Notes: generated by a model from the letters alone, not told the origin. Positions 19,442-30,729 are shown, numbered from the stretch's first letter. The stretch: 64,000 bases of DNA from Macrosoma leucophasiata (GCA_036365455.1 JAWQUS010000030.1:14962001-15026000), one strand, 5' to 3'. Numbers and translations: made by a program.

Positions 19442-19715
19442 TTGTGCTTGATTGTCACTTCATGGCAAAAAAAACGTGGCAGTCCTCAACAGTCCGCGTC
19501 CATTTATGTCCAGAAAGTTCAAATTGTGGAACGACCTTCTCTCAGGTGTTCCCTCACCGCTACAATATGGAAGTTTTCAGAATTGGTGTCAAGAGCTCTG
19601 AGCTGGCAGCCCGTTGGAAACTCCCTTGGTGTTGCAAATGTTCATAGGCGACGGTGACCACTTTCCATCAGGTGGCCCGTATGCATGTCTGTCAACCTCT
19701 TGACCTAAAAAAATA
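19442..19715 (+). mobile_element. 5'-truncated LINE 3' end
   Basis: A short coding tail (TFSQVFPHRYNMEVFRI) resembles the last residues of LINE ORF2 proteins. It is followed by GGTGTTGCAAATGTTCATAG, GGTGACCACTTTCCATCAGG, TGGCCCGTATGC and an A-run. Same family as 1-290. The clade is uncertain. Confidence 0.6.
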
Positions 19716-22042
19716 TCATCATATAGTCCAATATCCTCCTAGTTTATTTACATGAGTTTTCTTTTAACTGTTTTTTTAGCTCAGAGTTTGTTCTAAATAT
19801 AAAGCAATGCAAGAATATCAGCTGTTACATTTTTTTTAAATCAATTCACGAACAGTAGTGAAAATATAGCTATAGGTAATACTTACTCCTGACCCTGTTC
19901 GAGATGCACCTGGAATTTCCTAGTACATGACGTCAACACGTGCTTGTTTTATCGAGCACTCGCTTATGGATTCAAGAAATACCTCATTCTGCTGCAGCAC
20001 TTTATATTTTGAAGTCGCTTTTTATAATTCTTTTTATTTTACAACCTTCTTTGTGGTTAAGGTGTGGTTTCAAACTAGTAATTTTCGTACATACCTATCG
20101 TGTAAACCAGGTTAATATTAACCTTTCTATCTAATTGGAATTTGATCTGCGTCTTCCAACAAACCGTGGTAGTGAATCATCGATTTCTCAAAGTGAATAG
20201 ACTTCTTGTTTTTCAAGTACCTAATCTTTACTATTATTTTAGAGATGATTAAAGATATATAATCATATCTATAATAAATGATAATAGACTTTTGTTTTGC
20301 CTTTGGCGGCGTCGTGTGGCGGTTTGCTCACTTCCCTCTAAAATGGTCGAGGAGGGCAATGGCTGTCACATGCGTCATACTCGTGAACGGGTGCTGTTGG
20401 TGGAGACTGGTCTGTTCTGGTTTGCAGGAGCTACATCTCATTTAGTAGATAGCACTTTATTTACATCTATGCTACGGACGTTCACATTATTTGATTTTTC
20501 ACGATAACCTGTACTACATTTAAGCTCTCATTTAAAAGAGCTCTTACTGAGTTTGTTGGGTAGCGGAGTTCTTCTCAGTAGTAACTGCACTTGGAACTCT
20601 GCTCAGTGGATAACTTTGATCTTGACGAATAAGTTTTTCATTTTCTTGATTTATCATCATCGAAGAAAAATTTTGTGATTATTATGTTTTAACTATGTAG
20701 TTTATATTCTAATTTTATTTTCCAATAATATATGTTTTTGCTTTTACTATATGTAATGGTTATTCACTTTTGGTATTTTATGATTTCTTGACGTTTTGAA
20801 AGTATATGTAAAGATCTTTTCGAAATAAAAATATTTTCCATTCTATTCTTTCTGTGTTTTATGGATGAATGTTTATAATATGTTCACACGAAAACTACTG
20901 GACCGATTTCAAAATTATTAGGTACACCAAAAGTTTCGTTTTTGAGAACATGAAAATTTTCCATTAATTTCCCAATGTTTTAATTAGAGCGCATAATAAC
21001 ATTAGGAAAGGATCTTACTACGCTTTCGTATAAGATTTGCAAGATTAACAACTTAGTTCAATTTGTTTTAACATTTCGAAACAAGTGCTGTAGACTGGAA
21101 AGTTCTGGAAAATGGATAATGAATCCCTATTAAAGTATCCGAGATAAATCTTTGTGAGCGTAACTGATAGCTAACTAACCAAAGTTTTACTCAGATTTAT
21201 TACTCCAATACATGATCATACAGTTTACAATTTCGAGCTCCCATTATAAACTGACTGATCTCTTTGATGTAAAGGTGTGGTGAGGTGAATGGACGGAGTT
21301 CAGGCTAGGATAAATAGCTAATTTGTATAGATGGTGTTTGCTTGGTATCAATTCTATGACCAGCCGTTATACTTGTTAGGTATTTGAAGGAGCTGATTCA
21401 GTATTTCAAGGTCTTTGTAGAATAGTTCAACGTTTCAAATATTCATCCCTTTTTTGTGTTGCTAATCATTCTTTTATCTTTCTATATTACGCTATTGTGC
21501 AAATGACAAATACAAAGTACCTATATTAAAGCTGAGTGTGTTTATGAATCACCTGGGGATACCTATTTGAATTTCTTTAGCGGCTTAGTGGTAGTAGGAA
21601 CTTACAGCCTGATATCTTTCTATTGACAAGCAATATTTAAGTTGTAAGTTCGCTAGCAACTTTCGAACATGAGAATAAAAAAAATATAATTTTCGCTAAT
21701 GTATGAATATGCTACAAAGCTTTACATTAATATTTTGTTGTGTATACTTGATTTAATGCTCATGGCAAGGCCACAATGTGTACCGTACCCACTGTTAATA
21801 ATACGTTCCTGAAAAAAAACTTTACACTTCAAGTTATAAAGAAGCGAAAAAAGGTAAGCTCAACAGGTTTTATTGATTTAAGCTCGTACCATTGGCTTGT
21901 ACAAATTGCTGTCTCGTCGTTAACTTGTGCCATCTTGTTAGCCGTCGGCGCTGCAATCGTGTCGCCGGTTGTTTGACCTAGTCTTAGTAGAGTTTAGATG
22001 CTATCGGAAATATTTTTTTTTCTTGTTGGAAATACTTTTTAG
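19716..22042. other. Non-coding, nothing firm
   Basis: No gene is supported. ACTACTGGACCGATTTCAAA near 20895 is a fragment of a Helitron-like repeat. A 66-codon frame at 21776-21976 ends in a hydrophobic stretch but has no recognised relatives or gene context. Confidence 0.4.
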
Positions 22043-22291
22043 TTGTACTGTTTATTTTTCGCAATAACACATGCGAGTGAACTTTAGAAATTAAAGAAAA
22101 AACGGAAAGAAAATTTTACTTCGGGCAGGAATCGAACCTGCGAACTCAGGATAACCAGTCCAGCCACTTTACCACTAAGCTACCGAAGTCCCAAAAAGCG
22201 GCTGGACTGGTTATCTTGAGGTCGCAGGTTCGATTCCTGCCCGAAGTCAAATTTTTATTTCCGTTTTTCGTTTATTTCTAATACTTTTTAG
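22043..22291. mobile_element. Inverted pair of tRNA-like SINE heads flanked by a 12-bp direct repeat
   Basis: AATACTTTTTAG occurs at 22031-22042 and 22280-22291. Between them lie a full tRNA-like sequence on the minus strand (22118-22189) and a half copy on the plus strand (22199-22247), each followed outward by the same TTTC/TTTCCG-rich tail. The arms can fold into a hairpin of roughly 80 bp. Confidence 0.65.
22118..22189 (-). tRNA. tRNA-like sequence (probable SINE head or pseudogene)
   Basis: 72 nt with pairable acceptor ends (ACTTCGG with CCGAAGT), a D-arm-like GCTTAGTGGTAAAGT, and a perfect T arm (GCAGG TTCGATT CCTGC). The anticodon stem has a mismatch, and base 26 is followed by an extra base. 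If folded with loop CTGGTTA the anticodon would read GGT. The mismatch, the inverted partner and a related copy at 40982 argue for a repeat, not a working tRNA gene. Confidence 0.45.
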
Positions 22292-22548
22292 ACTATTGAT
22301 TTAAGCTCGTAAATCTCGTTTGTTTACACGCGTAAAAATGTTTTTAGCATACCGTTGAAATATTTGTGTATTTGTGATAATGTAATTAATAGGTGAACTG
22401 GCTTGTAGGCAGTTGAAGGCCACCGATCCAATAAGACAAGCTCTGGAGTTTGGTTAAGTGTCCTGAATTACAAAAGCTGGTAATTAATTTATTACTTTGA
22501 TCTCAATAAATAAACTGTTGAATCCCGTGTGTGTTATCCATTTTTCAA

Positions 22549-22822
22549 TTAAGAAATATGGAAGACGTATACCATATTTTGGTTGAATGTGTTCGAGGTG
22601 AGGCTCATCGCAGGGCTTCATTAGAAATAGGACATTGCAACAGTGTCCTGGCAGATCCTACTACGGATGACGCCAGAATACTGTTGCAACTATATCAATT
22701 GTCAATGAGCTAATGTTGTTTAATTATTTTTTTTAAATGAAGAATGTAATTCATGTGAACGTATAGAGCGTCATGGTCTTTGACCAAGCTCTTTACATGG
22801 AGAATAAAAAAAAAAAAAAATA
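22549..22822 (+). mobile_element. 5'-truncated I-group LINE 3' end
   Basis: The 22531-22713 frame contains EDVYHILVECVRGEAHRR and DARILLQLYQLSMS, matching the end of ORF2 at 5975 (PEDLLHVLMECVR and CMLYDIF). A 3' UTR and an A-run at about 22808-22822 follow. It is a different, diverged family of the same group. Confidence 0.7.
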
Positions 22823-23246
22823 AGAAACATCGATTTATATACTAATTTGTAAACCTACTCATTAAAATTGTACGGAATGTGTGTCACACGATGTCTCAGT
22901 GAGTTTGAAGTTGAATTACAACCATTAAACAAGGCGACTACGCCATCATGACGTTGGTAGTGGTAATTTCAATAATAGTTTGAATTGCGTGTTTCCAAAG
23001 TCGGGGAGGGAAATATACGTTACTCCACCTCGATTGGCCGCCGAGGCCGTCTCGGTGGCGCCTACACCCTTTCTAGCTGGAACTGTGCAGTCTTTTATAG
23101 GGAACACTTTTTCTATATCGCTATCAATTTTTATAATGAATTTCTTTTACAGTTCTTGACTCGGTCGGCGAAATTAGGATAAAGACACGCGGATAATAAA
23201 TAAGTGCAACGGCAAATTGATAACCCGTAGTTGTTCATTCATCACA
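22823..23246. other. Non-coding spacer
   Basis: No gene, RNA or repeat edge recognised. Confidence 0.4.
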
Positions 23247-23530
23247 TTTTTTTTTGTGATGCAAGTGCCAAACAAGCATGCAGTTCACATTGATGTTAAG
23301 TGATGACTGCAGCCTATAGACACCCACACAAAGACCAAGGTCAAAATACAGATGCGTTACCACTCCTGAGGCCTAAGGTGTTTTGCCTCTGTGCCGGAAA
23401 TTACAGGGCCGTACATTACCACTTGACCGGAACACGATAGTGCTGAACACTACCATTTAGCGGCAAGTATATTAGGTAATGCGGTGGTGCCTACGCCCGC
23501 GAGCTCAGTCACTGGAGCCCTACCACCAGT
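23247..23530 (-). repeat. Family E SINE, complete
   Basis: It reads from a T-run through AACAAGCATGCAGTTCACAT and GAACACGATAGTGCTGAACA to CCCTACCACCAGT. A family D copy follows directly. Confidence 0.85.
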
Positions 23531-23535
23531 AAACA

Positions 23536-23740
23536 TCAGCCGAAAAATGACCACTGCTGGACCAAAGCCTCCCCATAAGGGGGATCTGCCATAATCGCCA
23601 CGCTTAGAATGCAGATTTGCGATCGCAGTTGCGGTAGTTTTGTCGCAGGACGCTGTTGCTCATCTTGCGTTATTGCACTAACTACCGCCCCATTGGAATG
23701 GTTTGACCGCCATTGTTCGATTGACTGACTGCACTAGTTC
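23536..23740 (-). repeat. Family D repeat
   Basis: CATCAGCCGAAAAATGACC, CACTGCTGGACCAAAGCC and TAATCGCCACGCTTAGAATG match the reverse of family D. The far end includes GGTTTGACCGCCATTGTTCG, shared with 45890-46150. Confidence 0.65.
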
Positions 23741-23807
23741 CTTGGGTTGTTGTTCATTAACAGAACTTTATTAGATGTTTTGAATGAAATGATACTACGT
23801 AAAGACA

Positions 23808-23878
23808 ACGGCACCCACGACACAGGTTTATACCTACTGTGGGGCTGTGAGTGTAAGCGTATTTTATTTTTTATTTTA
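23808..23878 (+). repeat. 3' tail of tRNA-derived SINE (family H)
   Basis: CACCCACGACACAGGTTTAT, ACCTACTGTGGGGCTGTGAG and TGTAAGCGTATTTTATTTT match the 3' end of the SINE at 31869. The head is missing. Confidence 0.7.
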
Positions 23879-24017
23879 TAAAAGCTGAAAAAAGGTAAAG
23901 CTTTTAGGTAATTTCTGAGTATCCTATTCAAAATAATGTTTGCAAAAGCTAAGTTTTAGAAAATAGGGAAGACTAATTACTGTATATGTACGAGACAGGA
24001 CATTCCTCAGTTACCAA

Positions 24018-24220
24018 AAGTTCACGCCAAGACCCTTTACGGGGAAGGCAGAGAACGTGAAGCACCTGATATCTCAGCCCTGACACCTCTCGTACGGCTC
24101 GTACTACTCGTGACGCTTCTTCTAAATTCATAATTCTCTTCATATATGCACGCCGATTCCTAAGACTCTTCACTCTTCAGACAGTGCTCGACCTATTTGG
24201 CCAAGGTAGGTTGGTCTTGG
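24018..24220 (-). mobile_element. RTE fragment, diverged
   Basis: On the minus strand it reads SLRNRRAYMKRIMNLEEA and then the RTE 3' region (CTCTGCCTTCCCCGTAAAGG, CTTGGCGTGAAC). It is clearly related to the 15485 element but much older. Confidence 0.65.
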
Positions 24221-24289
24221 TCAGACAACCGAATGTTTTGTTTACGAGTATTTTCAGAATGTTAACCGAAAACTACCTATAACTTTATT

Positions 24290-24536
24290 TATAAAGTGAC
24301 AAACAAGCATACAGTTTATATTGATGCTGAGTGAAATCTGTAGCTTAGAAAGATCTACATACAAAGAGAGATTTCAATGTAGATGCGTTGCCACTCCTGA
24401 GGTTTGAGCTCTTATGCCTCTGTACCGGAAATTACACCTACCCGGAACACGGTAGTACATACCATTTTACCAAGAAGATTTGATAATACGGTGGTGTCTA
24501 CGCCTGCGAGCTCCGTCACTGGAGCTCTACCATTAA
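24290..24536 (-). repeat. Family E SINE, diverged
   Basis: CAAACAAGCATACAGTTTAT to GAGCTCCGTCACTGGAGCTC, in family E order throughout but with many substitutions. Confidence 0.7.
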
Positions 24537-25339
24537 GCCTTTTCTAGTGCCTATTGTAGATGAAATAAAATAAAAGAAGCAAGTTCGAAATAGAACAAGT
24601 GAAGTGTTCAATTATGCTATCCCAGACTTGAGACTGAGTAAACAACTTTTTGCTTCGACCTTAGTCTCACACATTTTGGATCAAATTTCACAAAAGAGCT
24701 AAGATGTCTTAGGAATCCTATAGCGAAAATAATTGCGAACTAGATTTTTATCTAGATATTTCGCAATTGACTTAATTGAAATCATTGAACATGTTATTGG
24801 TATCATAATTATTTTTCTATTCGTCTTGTAATCTAGTAGGTCAGTCAGTAAAAATTACATGTTGGTAAATTTTTTATCAACATGTAATTTTTTATAATTA
24901 TTTATTTATTTTATTTATGCAGTATTTTTTTCCTTTCTTTTTCTTTGATATTAATTCAACTTTTTGAGCCAATACAACCAATGCCACCTAGAGGCGAATT
25001 GCTAAACTAAAGAGACAAGCGTGATATTAAAAAAAAGTCATTAAAAGTTCTGCTATTCATCGATAGATGGCAAAAGTGAAAAGTATCACCTCTGTGTCGG
25101 TCGGAGTGGGGGGCGTTAGGTTATTTTCTTTACGGAATAATTTCTGGATTCGGTCTCCACGCTCAAGGCCCGCGATAGAAGCTATGCAATAGCTTAAAAA
25201 TAATGTCTCCGCCAAACAATAGGTATGTTTTCTATACTTAATATTATGAACAGGTAAATTTTGTAGCTTTGATTGACCGATCATAAAAATTTTTCTACTC
25301 AGCAACTTTTCATAATCAGAAAGATACATTATTCAGGAG
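24537..25339. other. Non-coding, one hairpin
   Basis: AT-rich spacer with the perfect-arm hairpin at 24851-24891. A 90-codon minus-strand frame at 25057-25329 has no recognisable relatives. Confidence 0.4.
24851..24891. repeat. Hairpin with 14-bp perfect arms
   Basis: AAAATTACATGTTG at 24851-24864 is followed by a 13-nt loop and then its exact reverse complement at 24878-24891. Confidence 0.75.
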
Positions 25340-25407
25340 TGCAATAAGCTATGTAGTAGTAATATAGGTACCATTGCACCCGTGCAAAGCCGGGGAAGAC
25401 CGCTAGT
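25340..25407 (+). mobile_element. 3' end of a Helitron-like element
   Basis: It terminates GCAAAGCCGGGGAAGACC and CGCTAGT followed by T, the usual stem-like end plus CTAGT. Its 5' boundary is not visible. Confidence 0.4.
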
Positions 25408-25917
25408 TAGTATTATATTATAAGAAAGATATACCATACGTATTGTTCAGGTCATAGGTATAACCTGAATAGGGAAACTAGTTAGGCGCGGCAAACTCGA
25501 GACGTGGACGATTGTGAGTGGTGTCGCCGTCGGGTACCTACCTTCCATATTTTACTCCCCACGAGGGGTTGAAATATAAACAAAGGTTGTTACATCCGAC
25601 AGGGGATGTGCGATATAACTACGTGAATATCTGTCTGCAAATACAAACGGACAGGTATATTTTTGAATTGACAATAAGATTGTTTTCTTTTTTATAGGGT
25701 TTATTGTGACACTCTTGTAATGATACTTGATATCACATGAAAACATCGTGACCTTACAAATCCCTCAAGGTTATTTCTATATGTAATTATTAATACAGGA
25801 TGTGTTCAGGAAAATTAAGATCCTTCTTACAAAGTTTTGTAAAGGCATCTTATCCTTACTTAGCACTTCATTCAATATCTTACAAAGTTTTGTTAGAACT
25901 TAATTTTTCAGAACAGC
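25408..25917. other. Non-coding spacer
   Basis: No feature can be supported. Confidence 0.4.
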
Positions 25918-26095
25918 CCCATTCAACAGTTTTAATGAAATTCGGTATGGAAATAGTTCTAGCCCTTAAAAAGAGGAAAGGCTTCTTATTTTTAAAAAAT
26001 CGATATCTGCCAAATCTGCCAATAGGGTTTAAATAGGAATAGGGTATGAGTCTGTAGATTTTAATTCCTATTACGAATTTCACGCGGACGCGTGA
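25918..26095 (+). repeat. Fragment related to Helitron-like family F
   Basis: TTTTAATGAAATTCGGTATG, GAAATAGTTCTAGCCCTTAA and ACGAATTTCACGCGGACG follow the order seen in family F elements. The ends are missing. Confidence 0.4.
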
Positions 26096-27610
26096 ATTAT
26101 TCATAATTTTCATTGTTCATAATCATAATTGCCTCAGTTAAATGAACGAACCTTTGGCTTGTGGCCTTTATCTTAAAAGAGTTCGAAATTAAGAACGGAC
26201 TTTAGACATAATCTAAGTAAATGTAATGAAATTACTCAGGAAACCACCCATGACTACGGGTCGAATTCCGTCATATTTACTAAATAATCTCATTCAACTA
26301 AAGATTGAAACACACATGACCTACCTAAACCGCCGATACACATATTAAATTTTACAAACTGCATGGCTTTTAAAATTAGTATTCTTATTGGTTCTAAAGA
26401 TAGACGCAATATTTTTATAATAACTTAGACTGTAGGTAGACAAAGGAATTGAAATATTTCGCTACTTTCATATGTACGTACCTATATGAAACATATCTCC
26501 TTTATGTAAAGGTACGTAAGTGAAAGCAATAAATGCGGCCAAAAAATGTTTGTCGCGCTTGGGGATCGGAAAACAATAATTTTGGGATCACGTCACATTA
26601 GGAAGTCGTTTCGTAGTTACTGCCTATCGGGTCATTTGCCTCATCCTCATAAGGCCTCGTTTCGTGTTGCCGTAGTTAACAGCTAGAAGTTACACGTATG
26701 GACGAAGTTAAAGGACCTTTCTTTGGCACTTGTGTTTTATGTAGGGTTCTAGTTTTTTGTTGGTGACTTTAGTGGCTTAATTATAGTAGGTATCTAAATG
26801 GAAGTAAGCAATCACTATTTTTTACTTGATCAGAACTCAGACTTGGAACAGTACCTAGTTTTTGTCCGTATCAAACTTTTAATTCCGATGAGGTTATATT
26901 AAATTAAATTTCGGATTTATAAATCTCGCCATTATCTTTTTCAGTCTGAAATCTGAAAAAAAAAACAAGCATGAAGTTCTCATTTGAGCAACAATTAGAT
27001 TTGGTAAGGCTGTAACGCTTATGTCAGGGTATATCTTTTGGTAAGTTCCGTCACTGGAGTTCACAGTAAAAATAATTCAGCGTAGGCATTCTCTTTGTGA
27101 ATTACTGCAGATATTACTTTTGGTTTAGTAATGGGATTTAATTCTTAAGCAGTTTTATTTCTCGCGGTCAGTAGCAATAACGAGATATATCTCTGTTGAC
27201 TGTCGGGAGACCTCAAAGCAATATAGCGAAATTTGGTTCGCTCTCGAGTAGCTTCAATATTGGTTCATGTTTATTTGATACCCGCCGTTTTTCTTCCGCA
27301 TTGCATTGCGTTTCTTTCTCGTCATAACAACAGAGAAACCTTCATAAGATGCTAGAGAGTTTAATGGAAAGTCATCTTTCTTGCTTTAGTAAAAGTTTGG
27401 ATAGTCTTCCATTACGCTTTTTTTTTTTGGCATGGACTTCATTTTCAACGTATGACAGAAACAACAAGGAAATAAAGCAAATTTAAAGGAAAAAATTGTT
27501 CAATTAGCCCTTTGCTTTGGACATAAGACAAGGTGCAGGAATATGGGCAACTCTATACTAGCTAGCTAGGCGATTAGGTTAGTAATATTACGAAGGCAAC
27601 ATGGCAACAT
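26096..27610. other. Non-coding, very degraded repeats
   Basis: No coding is seen. AAACAAGCATGAAGTTCTCA at about 26964 and TTCCGTCACTGGAGTTCACA near 27046 look like the two ends of a very old reverse family E SINE, but the middle is not alignable by eye. Confidence 0.35.
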
Positions 27611-28019
27611 CTCTTTGCGCAAGATCTGCGGTGTATCGCTCACCGATCGCTTTCGTAATGAAGATGAAAGAAAGAGGCTTTGTGTGAATGATAGTATCGG
27701 TGTAAAAATGAAAAAAGGCATGCTCCGATGGTTCGGGCATATAGAAAGAATGTCGAATGAGCGAATGACTAAACAGATATACAATGCGAATGTGGATGAT
27801 TGTAGAGGCCCAGGAAGACCAAGACTGACCTACCATGACCAAATAGGTCGAGTTCTGTCTGATGGTGGGGTCAAAAGTCTTAGGAATCGGCGTTAGTGTA
27901 TGAAGAGAATGATGAAGGTAGATGAGACACGGGAGGTTTGTCAGGACCGGAATATCTGGCGCTCCACACTCTCTGCCTACCCCGTTAGGGACCTGGCGTG
28001 AAGATACATACATACATAC
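27611..28019 (+). mobile_element. RTE 3' fragment
   Basis: The fragment begins inside the RT C-terminal region (LRKICGVSLTDR, then MLRWFGHIERM) and ends GACCTGGCGTGAAGATACAT with ATAC repeats. The frame is open at 27615-27896 but stops at CGTTAG, where the 16340 copy reads CGTGCA. A 5'-truncated, inactive copy. Confidence 0.8.
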
Positions 28020-28619
28020 GAAGGCAACATGTCAAATATAAAGCACTTAGTAAAGGTGGTTTTAATATTTGTTGAGTTAGTGCGGTTCGATGTTGCAATA
28101 ATAGCGAGCATCATTAGAATCGATCCGTTTCTAAAGATAGACTTGTTACAACATCCTAACAACATTGTTGAGACAACATTATACGTAAATAAAATTTCCA
28201 AAAACAAAATAAATCCTAAACGAGTGAAGAGATAAGTTTTCCCAGACTAATCCAACTTCTCGATAGCCGAACAGCATTCGAGTGTGTAACTCCGGTAATT
28301 TACAAGGAAAACGGCATTGGAAGATGCGTGCTTCGAATAATTCGCAAGGGATATGTTCGATTCGATTTATCACGATCACTTAGAATTTGCGAGAGTTCTG
28401 AACAGGTCTCTGGTGATTTGATTGGTCGATTTGCTTAATGAATGGTATAATTTCATTCATTGTTAATAAAGTTTAGAAATGGATTGATGTGCTTAATGCC
28501 TTATTGTGATACGTATCTGTATTTTTATGGGGAAGTTAAATCGATTTGGACGAAGAGAATAAATTCACCGACCGCTCTACGCCTGTGCTTTGATTTGGTG
28601 TCAAACTTTCAACGTTTAT
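28020..28619. other. Non-coding spacer
   Basis: No gene or repeat recognised. Confidence 0.4.
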
Positions 28620-28794
28620 GCTACAGTTACACATGCTCATAAACGGCATGCTTATTAGGATGCTTGATGCATGCTAATACGCGACGAAGTGAGCGTGCTT
28701 ATTATTAGCAATGTCTCGACACACATGCTACTACGGAGCAATGGCTCAAAAGTGGCATGCTTTCGTGCTTGTAATGAGCATGTGTAACTGTAGC
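28620..28794. mobile_element. MITE with perfect 21-bp terminal inverted repeats
   Basis: Its left end starts GCTACAGTTACACATGCTCA (28620-28640 in full), and the right end at 28774-28794 is the exact reverse complement. TTTAT lies on both sides (28615-28619 and 28795-28799), a candidate 5-bp target duplication. The 175-bp element has no coding; the interior is rich in GCATGC motifs. The superfamily is unknown. Confidence 0.75.
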
Positions 28795-29066
28795 TTTATT
28801 TTGTTTCACAGACCTGTCAACTCTTTTCTTTTACTTTTAAGCATACCTTTACTAAGTGAAGTATAAGGAGAGTAAAGTAAAATAATAGTATAACACGCCT
28901 TTCGATCAAAATAAACGTTGAAAATAATACTTCTAATCAAAAAGTCGGTGTTGAATGACAAAAGATGCCCGTCCAAGCACTCGGTACACCATCTATTTCA
29001 TATGCTTTGAATCCACAAGATTCTAATTCAAAAACTCTGTAAACCATCTGTTCAATATGCTCAAGG
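28795..29066. other. Non-coding spacer
   Basis: Nothing recognised. Confidence 0.35.
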
Positions 29067-29330
29067 TATGCTAATCTATCTGGACTATCTGCCGCTTAGT
29101 GACAGTTTTCAGCACGCATTCGTGTTTTGATGAATGACAGTTTTCAGCACGCATTCGTGTTTTGATTAGATGGTAATGTATGGCTACGTAATTTCTATTA
29201 TAAAGGCGAAACCTCACGGGTGGCAATGTATCTGAATTTTACCCTTCGGTGTACTATAGACTGCAGTATTCACTTACAATCGATGTTAACTGCATACTTA
29301 TTTGCTTCCATTATAGAAAAATAGCTCATA
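29067..29330 (+). repeat. Diverged family E SINE with an internal 35-bp tandem duplication
   Basis: It begins CTAATCTATC and CTGCCGCTTAGTGACAG, then contains a perfect 32-nt repeat at 29100-29131 and 29135-29166. It continues with GGTAATGTATGGC to ATCGATGTTAACTGCATAC. The duplication lies where the consensus reads GGTAGTGTTCAGCACTATCG. Confidence 0.65.
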
Positions 29331-29439
29331 TTTACTTTCTGAGCTACCGAAGTTCGGCGCCGATTTGATCTTTCCCTTTTTATTTAACCGTTTCTGGGGT
29401 CGGTGAACCTTGTATTATGCATTGATAACAAGGTAATTA

Positions 29440-29697
29440 ATCCATTTTTAATAAATGTCGTATGTTAGTCACACCGAGAACAGCTGGACCGATATGACTC
29501 ATTTTATTTTTGAAATATTCGTAGAAGTCCGTGGACGGTTTTGAAGGTGAGAAAATATGAACAAAAAATTAGAAAAAATGGTAAAAAATCTATGTATTTT
29601 TAGGGTCTCGGTAAATGTCTCCATACAAATAGTATCTGTCAAATATCTGAGGGATTATTATGTAATTCCAAGGCAATACGAAGTTCGCCTGGTTAGT
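29440..29697 (+). mobile_element. Helitron-like element (family A), diverged
   Basis: It runs in the reverse sense to the other family A copies: AGAACAGCTGGACCGATATG early, GAAGTCCGTGGACGGTTTTG in the middle, and AGGCAATACGAAGTTCGCC then TGGTTAGT at the end. Confidence 0.5.
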
Positions 29698-30130
29698 ATT
29701 TAGTATTTAATATATTTTCTCATTTTGTTTTAAAATCTCCTACTTAAGCGTATATTTTGAATATTTATCTTTATTACAAAATAAAATAGATTGTAAACAA
29801 TACACACAGGAAGAGATTTTTACATTTAAATTGATTTAATGAAACGGAAGTGATACATCAAAGGTTCAAATCGACCTTATAAACATGATTCATGCGGGTA
29901 TTTTGCATTTGTTTAAAGGGGTGTAGGCTACTGACATTTTTGAAATAAGTACCTACTTACGCCTTCTTTGTTATTATTGTAATTACAGATATTGAAATAA
30001 AACTATTTTTACGGATTTATCTCTTGTATATAATAATAATTAACCTAAAATTATTCTTAAAATAAAATCAACTCGATCGTTCTGTCGCTTTTCAATTTCC
30101 GTGGTCCCTGGCTGACCCGAGATATATAGA
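29698..30130. other. Non-coding spacer
   Basis: AT-rich, no feature supported. Confidence 0.35.
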
Positions 30131-30358
30131 ACTAGCTGTTACCCGCGGCTCCGCCCGCGTGTAGGTCGCTTTTCGCGTAACCTGTGGACACTCATCAAAT
30201 CATCCCATGGCATCCCAGGGTAATATTTTTTCGGGATAAATCCTATGTGTTAATCCAAGTTACCCTCTATGTGTGTGCCAAATTTCATGTAAATCCGTTC
30301 AGCAGTTTTGTCGTGAAGAAGTAATAAACAAACATACAAATTTTCACATTTACGCACG
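30131..30358 (-). mobile_element. Helitron-like or LINE-tail repeat (family G)
   Basis: On the minus strand it ends GGGCGGAGCCGCGGGTAACA then GCTAGT followed by T. The interior has TTCGGGATAAATCCTATGTG on the plus strand, a motif common in Lepidoptera. Its other end is not defined. The CTAGT end suggests a Helitron, but this is uncertain. Confidence 0.45.
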
Positions 30359-30419
30359 CTGCGGCAACAGTACGACGTCGGTACCGCGAACGCCCGACAA
30401 CAGGAGCGACGGCGACGCC

Positions 30420-30704
30420 CATAGAGCAACACGAGCCGCGGCGGACTGGAGGGGAGTAGCCATAGCGTTTATTACCGATGCAAAACAGTCTGTAATTTTT
30501 TGCGGGGGGAGATCCGTGTGACACACACGCACACTACAAAAATCGTCTATTACTACGAAACTCACACCTTGACTTTAACAAAATACAGAAACAATTTCAC
30601 GCACACATTTAAACATCTAGGCGACAGGTATAGGCCCATTTGGGCTTGTACTTTGACAGAGGGGAAAGCTGCATATGGCTACTCCCCTCCGGTGTTGCTC
30701 TATG
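30420..30704. mobile_element. MITE with 8-bp target duplication, copy 1
   Basis: The ends are inverted copies: CATAGAGCAACACGAG on the left and, reading the right end inverted, CATAGAGCAACACCGGAG. Both continue into GGAGGGGAGTAGCCATA; the left end carries about 17 extra bases between these blocks. GCGACGCC flanks both sides (30412-30419 and 30705-30712), an exact 8-bp duplication. Eight-bp duplications point to hAT- or P-type transposases. No coding. The second copy is at 40266. Confidence 0.8.
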
Positions 30705-30729
30705 GCGACGCCAAACAGTTTGGCGTCGC
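30705..30729. repeat. Short GC-rich palindrome beside the MITE
   Basis: GCGACGCCAAA, a CAG loop and TTTGGCGTCGC form 11-bp perfect arms. The first eight bases are also the right-hand MITE target duplication. Confidence 0.7.

Noticed and set aside
20292..20507. Possible short gene (71 codons)
   Set aside because: No recognisable domain, partner exon or conserved neighbour.
21776..21976. Small protein with a hydrophobic C-terminus
   Set aside because: No relatives recognised, no neighbouring exon or splice signal, and it lies beside a repeat insertion.
22118..22189. A functional tRNA gene
   Set aside because: The T and acceptor arms are good, but the anticodon arm is imperfect and an inverted half copy plus a related sequence at 40982 show it to be repetitive.
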